In this document: positions 34,890-43,102 of the stretch, piece by piece
Layout of the letters: each line of letters opens with the position of its first letter
Position numbering within the stretch: position 1 is the first letter of the stretch
NCBI GenBank assembly: GCA_013112555.1
Contig: JABFGK010000002.1
Coordinates: 186,001-250,000, forward strand
Direction: 5' to 3'
DNA from: Planctomycetota bacterium
GTDB lineage: Bacteria > Planctomycetota > Phycisphaerae > Phycisphaerales > UBA5793
DNA: 64,000 bases
The notes under the pieces: generated by a model
Seen by the model: only the letters and a program-made list of their open reading frames with translations
What the model was told of the DNA's origin: nothing
The model's database searches: none
Translations under genes and position numbers: made by a program

Positions 34890-35537
34890 ATGATGGACGA
34901 ACAATTAAAGCAGGATGTCGGCCGGATTGTGGAAGACGGTCATCAGATTCGCGATCGAGTGAGGGAGGCAGTTGAAGGTGCCGCCCAGCGTGTCAAGGCG
35001 ACCCCGTCGAGGCTGGCGGACCTGAGCCAGTCTGCTATAACGGGGGCCGTTGAGGCTGTGGATCGCTCGACTCCGGATGATCCGGAGAGCACCCTTCGGC
35101 AGGTCGTGGACGGGCTGGGCGATGGACTGCAGCGCACGGCTCAGGCCACGAGGCTGGCCGTCGAAGAGGCGGCCGGTGAAGGCAAGGCGTACGCGAGTGA
35201 AGAGTTGCGCAGTGTGGCCGAGGACTTCCGCACCATCGGCGATCTGTTCGTCGAGACCGTGTCCCGCGGAATCTCCGGTGCCAAAGCCCAGACGGCCGCG
35301 CGCCTCCAGAGCGTGCGCGATCATGCCGAGCACACCTTTTCCGACATTCGCCCGACGATTGAAGACGCAGCCACGGCAGCGGCACGCGACCCGATCGGCC
35401 TTGCCGGCGAATCAGCAGCAACAGCAGCCAGAATCTCGCGCGAGGCAGCCGGGAGTCTGCTCTCGAGCGTCGGCCGACTCCTCAGTTCTGCAGGCGATCG
35501 TCTGCAACCGAAGTCCCATCCACGAGACGATGATTGA
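34890..35537 (+). CDS. Alanine-rich helical protein, hypothetical
   Basis: A 215-residue protein that is almost wholly alpha-helical and amphipathic (DQLKQDVGRI-like start, then AQRVKATPSRLADLSQSAIT, DGLQRTAQATRLAVEEAAGE, ATAARISREAAGSLLSSVGR). No signal peptide and no enzyme motif. The pattern resembles phasin-like or stress-type helical proteins. It converges with the AarF-family gene 36 nt away, and I have no further evidence for a shared function. Two ATGs (34890 and 34893) follow a GAGAGG site. Confidence 0.6.
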   Translation: MMDEQLKQDVGRIVEDGHQIRDRVREAVEGAAQRVKATPSRLADLSQSAITGAVEAVDRSTPDDPESTLRQVVDGLGDGLQRTAQATRLAVEEAAGEGKAYASEELRSVAEDFRTIGDLFVETVSRGISGAKAQTAARLQSVRDHAEHTFSDIRPTIEDAATAAARDPIGLAGESAATAARISREAAGSLLSSVGRLLSSAGDRLQPKSHPRDDD

Positions 35538-35573
35538 CCCAACGGGGCCGCGCCGTCGTGTGTGTGTGAATGC

Positions 35574-37259
35574 CTAGTCTCGCCGGCCCAGCCACAGACG
35601 AACCAGCCGGAATAATCCGACTGCAACGGCTGAGACGAATCCGAACACGGCCACCGCGGTGAGGATGGAGACATCCTGATCGACGCTGTCGGCCAGAACG
35701 AGGACAGACGACCCGACAATCACGGCTGCGATGCCCAGCGACCAGGAGATGTTCATACTGGCGCGCTCGACTTCTTCCGTAAACGTGTCGAGCCCTTTGT
35801 GATTGAGTTGGAGTGACAATCGATTACGACCCAGGGAACGCAACACACGGCTGATCTCGTCGGGCAAGTCCTCAACCAGATCAATATACCTCAACAGTGC
35901 CTTTTCGGAGCGCTCCTTGATCGCATGGACGCCGTGACGATCGCGGACGAGGCGTTCCACATACGGATGCACATGGGACACCACATCAAAATCAGGTGCG
36001 ATGGAAGAAGCGACGGATTCAATGGTCGTCAGGGCCTTGATGAGATAGACGACATCAGGCGGGCAATGCAGGTGATACTCACGCAGGACCGTGAAGAACT
36101 CGTTGAGCAGCCGGCCCATGTCAAGTGATTCGAGGGTTCCCTGGCGGAATTCGTCGATGAAACGCCAGACGGCAGCACGGAGCGCGCGGTTGTCAACAAG
36201 GGCAGGGTCCGCGTCGGCCAGCTGGATCGCTGATCGGACAACGCGATCAAGGTCACCCGTGATGGCGCCATGCGTGATCTGAGCGAACTGGTCCAGGGTC
36301 CGGGGTTCGATGAGTCCCGTCATGCCGCAATCGACGAAACAGAGACTGCCTTCTTCGAGAACGAAGATGTTCCCCGGATGCGGATCGGCGTGAAAGAAAC
36401 CGATCTGGAGGCACTGGCGAAAGACGGCATCGGCTCCGTTGCGGACGATGGCCTCGCGAGTCTGGTCATCAAGAAGGGACACGTCCAGATCGGAGAGCAG
36501 CGTCCCGGTAATCTCCTCCATCACCAGGACGGACTCGGTGCTCAGGTCCTTGTAAACATGTGGGAAGGCAACGCCGTCAACGTCGCGAAAATCATCTCCC
36601 ATGCGAGCCATGGATCGAGCCTCGATCCGGAAGTCCGTCTCACGCAGGAGTTGCCGGCTGAATTCGTCGATGACGGCCTCGGGATCGAATCCCATGGTTT
36701 CGAGATACGACTGGACGAGGTAACTGAGCAGCCGCATCAGTTCGATGTCGGCAGTCAGACGTTCACGGATACCCGGCCTCAGGATCTTGAGGACGACCTT
36801 TTCACCGGTGCTGAGCGTGGCCCGATGGGTCTGGGCAATGGAAGCGCCGGCCAGGGCCTCGTGCTCAATGTTGTGAAAGTTCGTCGCGAGTCGCTCGCCG
36901 TACTCCGATTCGAGAAATGCACCGATTCCATCCTCGCCCTCCCACGGGCTCGGGGGCACCTTGCCTTGCAGTTTCTTGAGCTCCCAGATCCAACTGGCCG
37001 GGAGCAGGTCGGCCCGGGTGCTGGCAATCTGTCCGAGCTTGATGAAGGTTGAGCCGAGCTCCTCCAGCAGGAGTCGCACCCGGAGTTCGATCGGGCGCTG
37101 GCCAATATGGGCCTTCTCTTCTTCGGACTTGTCCACGAAGCGGTCCAGCCCGATCTCACGCAGCAGTGTGCCGAATCCGAAACGGGTCAGGGCAGTGGCG
37201 ACTTCGGCAGCACGGGGGGCAGACCGGAGGGCAGTGGCGAGATGAACCTGGCGAGGCAT
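35574..37259 (-). CDS. ubiB: AarF/UbiB (ABC1) family atypical kinase
   Basis: A 561-residue protein-kinase-like ATPase. Family marks: KLGQ in STFIKLGQIASTRADLLP (74-77), the alanine-rich loop AGAS (137-140) that replaces the glycine loop, KVVLKILRPG (about 154), and FHADPHPGNIFV, the catalytic-loop and metal-binding region. Two C-terminal transmembrane helices (about 495-550) match UbiB. It supports lipid or quinone handling at the membrane; members are needed for ubiquinone synthesis in proteobacteria. No ubiquinone or menaquinone gene is nearby, so the symbol reflects family only. Confidence 0.9.
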   Translation of the reverse strand: MPRQVHLATALRSAPRAAEVATALTRFGFGTLLREIGLDRFVDKSEEEKAHIGQRPIELRVRLLLEELGSTFIKLGQIASTRADLLPASWIWELKKLQGKVPPSPWEGEDGIGAFLESEYGERLATNFHNIEHEALAGASIAQTHRATLSTGEKVVLKILRPGIRERLTADIELMRLLSYLVQSYLETMGFDPEAVIDEFSRQLLRETDFRIEARSMARMGDDFRDVDGVAFPHVYKDLSTESVLVMEEITGTLLSDLDVSLLDDQTREAIVRNGADAVFRQCLQIGFFHADPHPGNIFVLEEGSLCFVDCGMTGLIEPRTLDQFAQITHGAITGDLDRVVRSAIQLADADPALVDNRALRAAVWRFIDEFRQGTLESLDMGRLLNEFFTVLREYHLHCPPDVVYLIKALTTIESVASSIAPDFDVVSHVHPYVERLVRDRHGVHAIKERSEKALLRYIDLVEDLPDEISRVLRSLGRNRLSLQLNHKGLDTFTEEVERASMNISWSLGIAAVIVGSSVLVLADSVDQDVSILTAVAVFGFVSAVAVGLFRLVRLWLGRRD

Positions 37260-37368
37260 GAAGAGAGTGTATCGCCCGTCCCGTGCAGGTGCGAATGAGG
37301 CGCGTCTTTGCCTCCCTTATCGGACCGCCAACCTGCCGATTGGCCGGAACAGTTGCACATGTCGTCCC

Positions 37369-37387
37369 GTATATCCGATGGATATAC
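37369..37387. promoter_or_regulatory. Perfect palindromic operator before the antitoxin-like gene
   Basis: GTATATCC-GAT-GGATATAC is a perfect 8-bp inverted repeat with a 3-bp spacer, centred about 50 nt upstream of the ATG at 37427. AbrB/MazE-type antitoxins usually repress their own promoter through such sites, so autoregulation is a fair inference. Confidence 0.6.
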
Positions 37388-37426
37388 AATGAGACACCAA
37401 CCATTGCTGTCATAGGAGTTCGACGC

Positions 37427-37654
37427 ATGGTCAAGACCCTTACCAAACACGGCAACAGTTATGCGCTCGTCATCGACCGACCCATCCTCGAACTACTGCG
37501 CGCCACTCCGGAGACTCCCTTCGAGATCATCACCGACGGTCAATGTCTCATTCTTCGCCCAGTCCGCGATCCGAAGGACGAGGAGCGATTCAAACAGGCG
37601 CTCGAAGATGTACATAAGCGCTTTGGGCGCGCAATGAAGAGACTGGCAAAGTAG
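37427..37654 (+). CDS. AbrB/MazE-like antitoxin-type protein, orphan
   Basis: A 75-residue protein. MVKTLTKHGNSYALVIDRPI has the swapped-hairpin (SpoVT/AbrB) pattern KxGNSxxxxI of MazE-like antitoxins and the strand-turn EIITDGQCLILRP completes the fold at about 40-52. A helical tail (KDEERFKQALEDVHKRFGRA) would be the toxin-binding or partner-binding arm. The ATG at 37427 follows AGGAG by 8 nt. No toxin gene lies within 150 nt on either side: upstream is the aarF gene on the other strand, and downstream is the zinc ribbon gene at 37807. It may regulate itself and the island that follows. Confidence 0.75.
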   Translation: MVKTLTKHGNSYALVIDRPILELLRATPETPFEIITDGQCLILRPVRDPKDEERFKQALEDVHKRFGRAMKRLAK

Positions 37655-37806
37655 AGAGAGGAAACTGCATCCCGCGCCAAACCACCAAGCAGGCCTGACT
37701 GCTCCTGTCGCCACGCCTATCATCACACGTACTTCGCTACTCGCGCACCATAACAAGTTCGGTGGGATGAACTGTCAATAAGGAAAAGTGTGAGAGTACG
37801 ACACAA

Positions 37807-38691
37807 ATGAGTCAAGAGGGTACCACCCATCCAGCATCGATGGTGACCGCCGATAACGCTGTCATATGCCAACACTGCAACTCCCCAATCGGAGCAGCTG
37901 CTCGGTTTTGCCCAACCTGTTACCAAGAGGCCGGCTACCCAAACGTCCGTGCGGCCAAAGCCCGAGATGAAGTAGCCGCTCTAGATCAGCGGTATCACAG
38001 CGCCAAATCAGATGCCGAGACATCGGGAGCCTCTTCGGCATTCGCCAGCTTCGTGACTCTCACGCAGTCTTCTTCGCACGTAATTGTCGCAGCTCCACCC
38101 ATTGTAGCTTTGGCTCTGCTGAGGAATACAAGTAACCTGTACGCCAACTATTCGCAACTCGTTGATAGTGAAGCAAGATCGCCAGCCGAACACGATGATG
38201 ATTGCCTGCGCCTCTGCGTAGATGCGCGGCTGTTTGGCAGTTATCACAATAAGATCAAGTGCGGCGCTCTCGCTCTGAGTGATGTTGGACTTCTCAACTA
38301 CGGCCGTGTCTTTCTGAAGATGAAACCTAAAGCCATTTCTCACCGGACGAGTTTTCTCAGCGAGAACTCCTACACGTTCGTAGGACGGCTTTCAAGCAGT
38401 ACAGATCCTCCTCCCCTTGGCTACCTCTGTTCATGGAGCACGCGAGGCAAGCTGGCTGGCGCAAAGCTCGGCGAGCATATTACAAGCAGAAGTACGAGCG
38501 AGGATTGGCCGCAACTTCTGCTTACGCCAGGCAACTCACGTAGTGACGACGACTTTATTGAGGCTCACATATTCGGCCCGTTTGATGTCAACGCTATCCA
38601 GTCCATGCACTGCCACTATGACGGAGCTTCACGAGCGGATACACTCACACTTAGAGCAGTAGAAGAGCTATCCTCTGCCTTATGTCCTTAA
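37807..38691 (+). CDS. Zinc ribbon protein of an AT-rich island, unknown
   Basis: A 294-residue protein. A zinc ribbon near the N terminus (CQHCNSPIGAAARFCPTC, about 22-39) leads to a helical link (about 45-80), a hydrophobic stretch that may cross or touch the membrane (about 93-108, HVIVAAPPIVALALLR) and a C-terminal domain with the striking line NYGRVFLKMKPKAISHRTSF followed by LSENS (about 175-200) and a later GYLCSWSTRGKLAGAKLGEH. I do not recognise the domain. Codon use (AGA, ATA, CTA, TTA) and base composition differ from neighbours, suggesting transfer. It is 10 nt from the next gene, so the two are an operon. Confidence 0.6.
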   Translation: MSQEGTTHPASMVTADNAVICQHCNSPIGAAARFCPTCYQEAGYPNVRAAKARDEVAALDQRYHSAKSDAETSGASSAFASFVTLTQSSSHVIVAAPPIVALALLRNTSNLYANYSQLVDSEARSPAEHDDDCLRLCVDARLFGSYHNKIKCGALALSDVGLLNYGRVFLKMKPKAISHRTSFLSENSYTFVGRLSSSTDPPPLGYLCSWSTRGKLAGAKLGEHITSRSTSEDWPQLLLTPGNSRSDDDFIEAHIFGPFDVNAIQSMHCHYDGASRADTLTLRAVEELSSALCP

Positions 38692-38701
38692 GAGTAGAAC
38701 C

Positions 38702-39475
38702 ATGAGAGCACTGGCCTCTACACTCGGCGGCGTTTGCATTACCTATGACGACTCTCACCAGGCAGTCGTCATTGATGCTGTTGATAAATCGCGTGTACCA
38801 GAAGCAACTGCTCACCTTCGATACAGCGCCTGTAACGATTGGGAGACTATTGATGCCCCTGATCAGGACACTCTAATCGAACAGGTCAGTTCAAGACACT
38901 CCTGTGCACAAGTAACAGCCCTCTTAGAAGCATGCCTCGTGGGGGTGAGCACTAGCCTTCGAAGCGAGATTCTTGATGAGGTGGAGCGGCACCTGATCGC
39001 CGCAGGTACAGAATTGCTCGAGAGACAACTACTCAAGGCACCTTTTCACCCTGATATAGACCTGCGCGCACTGGTCACAGCGTCTCTCTCTGATGGCCAA
39101 CAGTCCACGGCAGCCTTGCTTGACCGTGTTCGAGAGGTGCAACCACTATTGAATAGACTGGCAGACGCTTGGCTGGCGCTTCCTCAGGACCTATTTGAAG
39201 CCTTTGACGGAGGACGTCAGGAAGTCTGGTGTGCAGCAGTCAGCAGTGGCATAGTATTGAACTCTATACACCTCGATCGATTTGATATGATGCGTGCAGA
39301 ATGGGGCAAACTCATTACCCACTATACTGTTAGAGAGCAGCTTGCAGCAATCGCCCTAATACAGGCTCAGCTTGCACATGCGATTTTCCCACACTCAGAT
39401 ACCCCTCCACTACAACCGGACGCACCTTCCGAGCATATTGCACGAACGCCAACACCGAGGCGGCTCACTGCCTAG
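38702..39475 (+). CDS. Hypothetical helical protein, second gene of the island
   Basis: A 257-residue, mainly alpha-helical protein: after a beta-like N terminus (MRALASTLGGVCITYDDSHQ) come helices such as LRSEILDEVERHLIAAGTEL, LLDRVREVQPLLNRLADAWL and REQLAAIALIQAQLAHAIFP. No motif, signal or membrane segment is recognised. It sits 10 nt after the zinc ribbon gene and 34 nt before the TPR gene, in the same unusual composition, so the three are inherited and probably expressed together. Function unknown. Confidence 0.55.
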   Translation: MRALASTLGGVCITYDDSHQAVVIDAVDKSRVPEATAHLRYSACNDWETIDAPDQDTLIEQVSSRHSCAQVTALLEACLVGVSTSLRSEILDEVERHLIAAGTELLERQLLKAPFHPDIDLRALVTASLSDGQQSTAALLDRVREVQPLLNRLADAWLALPQDLFEAFDGGRQEVWCAAVSSGIVLNSIHLDRFDMMRAEWGKLITHYTVREQLAAIALIQAQLAHAIFPHSDTPPLQPDAPSEHIARTPTPRRLTA

Positions 39476-39509
39476 TGGCCACGCAGCACGCCAACAGTAT
39501 GAAAGCGTT

Positions 39510-40775
39510 ATGAGACAGCTACGCGCCATTGCTGATTGCGTGGGCCGCGGTGACGATGCGACGGCACACCGGTATTTGCGCGAACTTATATCTGAACAGC
39601 TCTCTTATAAGCACGGCGAAAAGCATGCAGTAAAATCACTGTGCAACATTGCACAGCACTGCGCAGAAATGTATCGAACAGATTTCGAGCACACATGTCT
39701 GGTGACTGCCATTGATGTTGCTCCAACCGATGGGTGGGCGTATACCCAGTTTGCAGACCACTACAAGCGCCTTGGCCAGTTCGAGAAGGCACTGGAATGC
39801 CTGGACAATGCTTCCAAGTATGGCGAGGACCGTATAGCCCAGCGTTCACGTGCTGATATATATGCCATGAAGGGGAACTACGAGGAAGCATTCCGTATAT
39901 ATGACGAGATCACTGACATAGCGACAGATGCGACCCTGCGGACAGCGAAGGCAGACTTGCTGAGGCGGATGGGCAAATTGGAAGAAGCTGAAGCAGAGTA
40001 CGACCTCCTTGAGACGGATGGCCTTGCCGGCGACAGGGTCTGCGCAGGTAGGGCTGAGATCGCAAAGCGGCTAGGGGATATGGAGGCGGCGCGCGCCATA
40101 TATGAACGCATCCTAGAGTACGACTCTATTGGGGATGAAGCTAAGTACATTTACAGCCTTGCCCTTACGAATGTGCTCTTGCGGTTGGCAGATTACGAGG
40201 CGGCATTTAGGCATGCTGATACGGCTGTGCAGACTAAGCCATTTGCACACCAGGCACGTCTTACCAGAGCAGCGGCGGCCGGATTACTAGGAGATGTGAG
40301 TGGTGCTTTGGATGGACTCCCAATTGTCGGTCAGACAAGTGCGTTTAATGAATGGATAGGAGACTACGTAAAGGGCGGATTGTTATTGCTATTAGATCGC
40401 AATGACGACGCCCGCAAGTCGCTCATTGGCAAATTGAATCGAAAATGCAAGTTTGCAGACGAAGAGGGCAAGAGTATACTCAGATTAGGCGCAGCTGCGT
40501 GCCTACTAAGGAGCAGACATGGTGTTGCAGGTGCTGCAATGATATTGTCACAGATCGAGAGTGGCCATGATGCGTATGCGGGCTGGGTACGCCATGCACT
40601 TGAGTACCATGTAGCAGTTGCAATGCGCAATATCGCAGACATAGATCGACTAAGGCAGGAACTGAGTACAGCCGCAGACCCTGGAATCCAGGAGCTGGTC
40701 GCAGCCATCGGGAGTAGGGCATGGGACTCCGTGACGAGACACGAGGCACAGATGATACTGCGGCTTGCTTCATAG
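39510..40775 (+). CDS. TPR protein, third gene of the island
   Basis: A 421-residue tetratricopeptide protein. Clear repeats: GWAYTQFADHYKRLGQFEKA, AQRSRADIYAMKGNYEEAFR, LRTAKADLLRRMGKLEEAEA, VCAGRAEIAKRLGDMEAARA and YSLALTNVLLRLADYEAAFR, about 34 residues apart (roughly 80-250). The C-terminal half is a degenerate helical-repeat domain. The ATG at 39510 is chosen because the frame upstream (to 39372) overlaps the previous gene and is not TPR-like; its ribosome site is weak, so coupling with the previous gene is likely. TPR scaffolds are common in bacterial conflict systems, but no effector is identified. Confidence 0.72.
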   Translation: MRQLRAIADCVGRGDDATAHRYLRELISEQLSYKHGEKHAVKSLCNIAQHCAEMYRTDFEHTCLVTAIDVAPTDGWAYTQFADHYKRLGQFEKALECLDNASKYGEDRIAQRSRADIYAMKGNYEEAFRIYDEITDIATDATLRTAKADLLRRMGKLEEAEAEYDLLETDGLAGDRVCAGRAEIAKRLGDMEAARAIYERILEYDSIGDEAKYIYSLALTNVLLRLADYEAAFRHADTAVQTKPFAHQARLTRAAAAGLLGDVSGALDGLPIVGQTSAFNEWIGDYVKGGLLLLLDRNDDARKSLIGKLNRKCKFADEEGKSILRLGAAACLLRSRHGVAGAAMILSQIESGHDAYAGWVRHALEYHVAVAMRNIADIDRLRQELSTAADPGIQELVAAIGSRAWDSVTRHEAQMILRLAS

Positions 40776-40846
40776 GCTCTATAGACAGCTGCGGTCCAAT
40801 GGCAGTGTTGCAGGCTCACAACTGATGGGCGAGCGAGCGCGCCCCC

Positions 40847-42370
40847 TCACCCACTCCCCTTCCCTCCCAAAAACCTCCGTGCCACCTGCCACACCGGGCC
40901 CGCCCCCATCACCACCACTAAATCACCCGGCCGGCACACGTTCTCCAATTGCTCCACGATCGCATCAAATGGGTAAATGTGCATCGCCTGCACGCCGCGC
41001 TGCCGTAACCGATCCACTAAGTCCGCAGCACTCACCCGGTGCTTCTCCGCTTCACTGTCGCGCACAAAGTAAATATGCGGCACAATCACAATGTCAGCCG
41101 ACGAAAACGAGGTCGCAAACTGATCCAGCAAAAACCGTGTCCGACTGTGCTGGTGCGGCTGAAATACACACACCAGCCTGGCCGGCTTCTCATGGGCCTG
41201 TAATGCACGCAGTGTTGCATCGACTTCCGTCGGGTGATGGCCGTAATCGTCGTACACCACCACCGACCCGCCACCTGCCAGCGTGCGATGACCGAGCCGT
41301 TGCATGCGCCGATCAATGCCGGCAAACGACTCGATCGACCGGCAGATTCGATCCCACTCGCACCCAAAATGATGGGCCAGCACGGCAGCACACGCAGCGT
41401 TATACGCATTATGTTCGCCGGGTAGTGAGGCCGGCCATTCGTGTGTAACACGACCCTCACCCAGGTCCGGCCCGGAGACCGAGATGAGCCGGCTGTCGGG
41501 GTCGAACCGTACCGTCCAATCCGCCTGGCTGGAAAACCCGATCGTCTCAACCTTGCACGGCAACCCCGCAGCCACCACCGTCCGGTGCGCGCCTTCGTGC
41601 CCTATTAAGAGATACCCCTCGTCCTCGGCTGCCGGGAGCAGTTTCGCAAACTGATGAAACGCCTCGACGATCGCATCAAGCGAGCCGTAGATGTCGAGAT
41701 GATCCTCCTCGACATTGAGGATGCAGCCGACGGTGGGATGATGATGATGAAACGAGCGCTGAAACTCGCAGGCTTCGGCCAGCAACAGCCCCGGCTCATT
41801 CGACCCGTTGATCCGCTCCGAACCAGTGCGCGATCCGCCGCCGAGATCCGGGCATGTCGCCCCCACCACCAATGACGGGTCATAGCCACAGTCCACCAGC
41901 ACCTTAGCCAGGATGGCAACGGTGGTACTCTTGCCGTGCGTGCCCGCCACCGACACACCGGTCCGACCGAGCATCAGTTCCCCGATGGCCTGGGCATATC
42001 GAATCAATTCGATCGACCGGGACGTGGCCGTCTGCAACTGCGGGTGATCCCCCGGCACGGCTGCCGAGGCAATGACAAGATCACACTGTGCCGGCAGTTC
42101 CCCGGAATCCTGAGCAAAGGTGACTGCAATACCGTCGGCAGTGAGCGCATCGGTGAGGGGACTGGGCACCCGGTCCGACCCGCTGCATATGGCACCGCGC
42201 GCCGCCAGCATTCGGGCCAGCCCGTTCATCCCACAGCCGCCGATCCCAACGAGGAAGACGTGCCGGCCGGCAATCTGCCAGGCACACGAATCGCGGGCGG
42301 CCGTCACAGGGTTCGGCCCCGGTTGTTCATCTGCGCGGGATGGGGCTGGCATAGGCTGCGGTCCAGTCAT
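40847..42370 (-). CDS. murC: UDP-N-acetylmuramate--L-alanine ligase
   Basis: A 507-residue Mur ligase that adds L-alanine to UDP-MurNAc in peptidoglycan synthesis. N-terminal nucleotide site VFLVGIGGCGMNGLARML (38-55), ATP loop AGTHGKSTT (142-150), the metal region NVEEDHLDIYG, and the C-terminal DDYGHHPTEVDATL (about 360-373) are all present. It is alone, away from the usual dcw cluster. An extra N-terminal stretch of about 30 residues is not conserved; the second Met (7) may be the true start. The 5' end is only 13 nt from the divergent Nudix gene. Confidence 0.94.
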   Translation of the reverse strand: MTGPQPMPAPSRADEQPGPNPVTAARDSCAWQIAGRHVFLVGIGGCGMNGLARMLAARGAICSGSDRVPSPLTDALTADGIAVTFAQDSGELPAQCDLVIASAAVPGDHPQLQTATSRSIELIRYAQAIGELMLGRTGVSVAGTHGKSTTVAILAKVLVDCGYDPSLVVGATCPDLGGGSRTGSERINGSNEPGLLLAEACEFQRSFHHHHPTVGCILNVEEDHLDIYGSLDAIVEAFHQFAKLLPAAEDEGYLLIGHEGAHRTVVAAGLPCKVETIGFSSQADWTVRFDPDSRLISVSGPDLGEGRVTHEWPASLPGEHNAYNAACAAVLAHHFGCEWDRICRSIESFAGIDRRMQRLGHRTLAGGGSVVVYDDYGHHPTEVDATLRALQAHEKPARLVCVFQPHQHSRTRFLLDQFATSFSSADIVIVPHIYFVRDSEAEKHRVSAADLVDRLRQRGVQAMHIYPFDAIVEQLENVCRPGDLVVVMGAGPVWQVARRFLGGKGSG

Positions 42371-42383
42371 ATTCTCTCACACC

Positions 42384-42884
42384 ATGAAACTGCCTTATCG
42401 CATTGCGACTCTATGCTTTCTGTTTGACCGAAATGGGCAAACGCTTCTGATTCATCGGCATAAGTCGCCAAATCACGACTTGTATTCTCCCATCGGCGGC
42501 AAGCTGGAACAGGACGATGGCGAAAGCCCGACCGGCTGTGCTGCGCGCGAGATCTTCGAAGAGGCCGGCCTGACCGTCTCGGTGGACGACCTGCACCTCA
42601 CCGGAATCGTCAGCGAGAAAGGGTACGAAGGCCAGGGACACTGGCTCCTGTTCTGCTACGAACTGATGATCCCATGCAACGTCGAGGCGAAGCAGATTTC
42701 CGAGGGCCGGCTCGAATGGGTCCCACTCGAAAACGTACTCGATCTCCCGATCCCGGACTCGGATCGCCAAGTCATCTGGCCGCTGTTCCTCGAGTATCGA
42801 CATGGCTTCTTTGCAGCCCATATTGACTGCACCGGGCCGGATTTACAATGGTCACTTGAGCAGTCAGTTCTTCCGCCTCAGTGA
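42384..42884 (+). CDS. Nudix hydrolase
   Basis: A 166-residue single-domain Nudix protein. The Nudix box runs GGKLEQDDGESPTGCAAREI then FEEAGL (about 36-61): the E-x7-REIxEEAGL core is intact, while the spacing from the first glycine to the first Glu is two residues longer than the standard. FDRNGQTLLIHRHKSPN resembles MutT/8-oxo-dGTP-type enzymes. It would hydrolyse a nucleoside diphosphate linked compound. The frame is open upstream to 42120 but that part is antisense to murC. The ATG at 42384 has no ribosome site and lies 13 nt from murC, so it may be leaderless. Confidence 0.85.
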   Translation: MKLPYRIATLCFLFDRNGQTLLIHRHKSPNHDLYSPIGGKLEQDDGESPTGCAAREIFEEAGLTVSVDDLHLTGIVSEKGYEGQGHWLLFCYELMIPCNVEAKQISEGRLEWVPLENVLDLPIPDSDRQVIWPLFLEYRHGFFAAHIDCTGPDLQWSLEQSVLPPQ

Positions 42885-43102
42885 ACCGCCATTTTCGGGC
42901 GAAGATCGAGGATACTGATACCTCGCTCTAGGTTATTTGACTCATTTAGAGTATCCCATTCCATTTTTCTTGTCCGCCGATGGCTTGACCGGTATCAGTC
43001 ATGCATATCATCTTGCTGCCGAGTTTCTTGTTTGTTTCGTGTTTTTGTGGCTAACTGTTTGCGAAGCCAAACAATTCGATAACCCAGATACGGGGAGTTG
43101 TG
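42885..43102. other. Intergenic region before the AraC-type gene
   Basis: AT-rich near 42935-43085, as expected for a promoter region. A GGGGAG ribosome site is at 43092-43097. No repeat or RNA structure was recognised. Confidence 0.45.

Noticed and set aside
37427..37806. A toxin gene paired with the AbrB-like protein
   Set aside because: The 150 nt downstream have no credible frame, and the upstream gene is AarF on the other strand.
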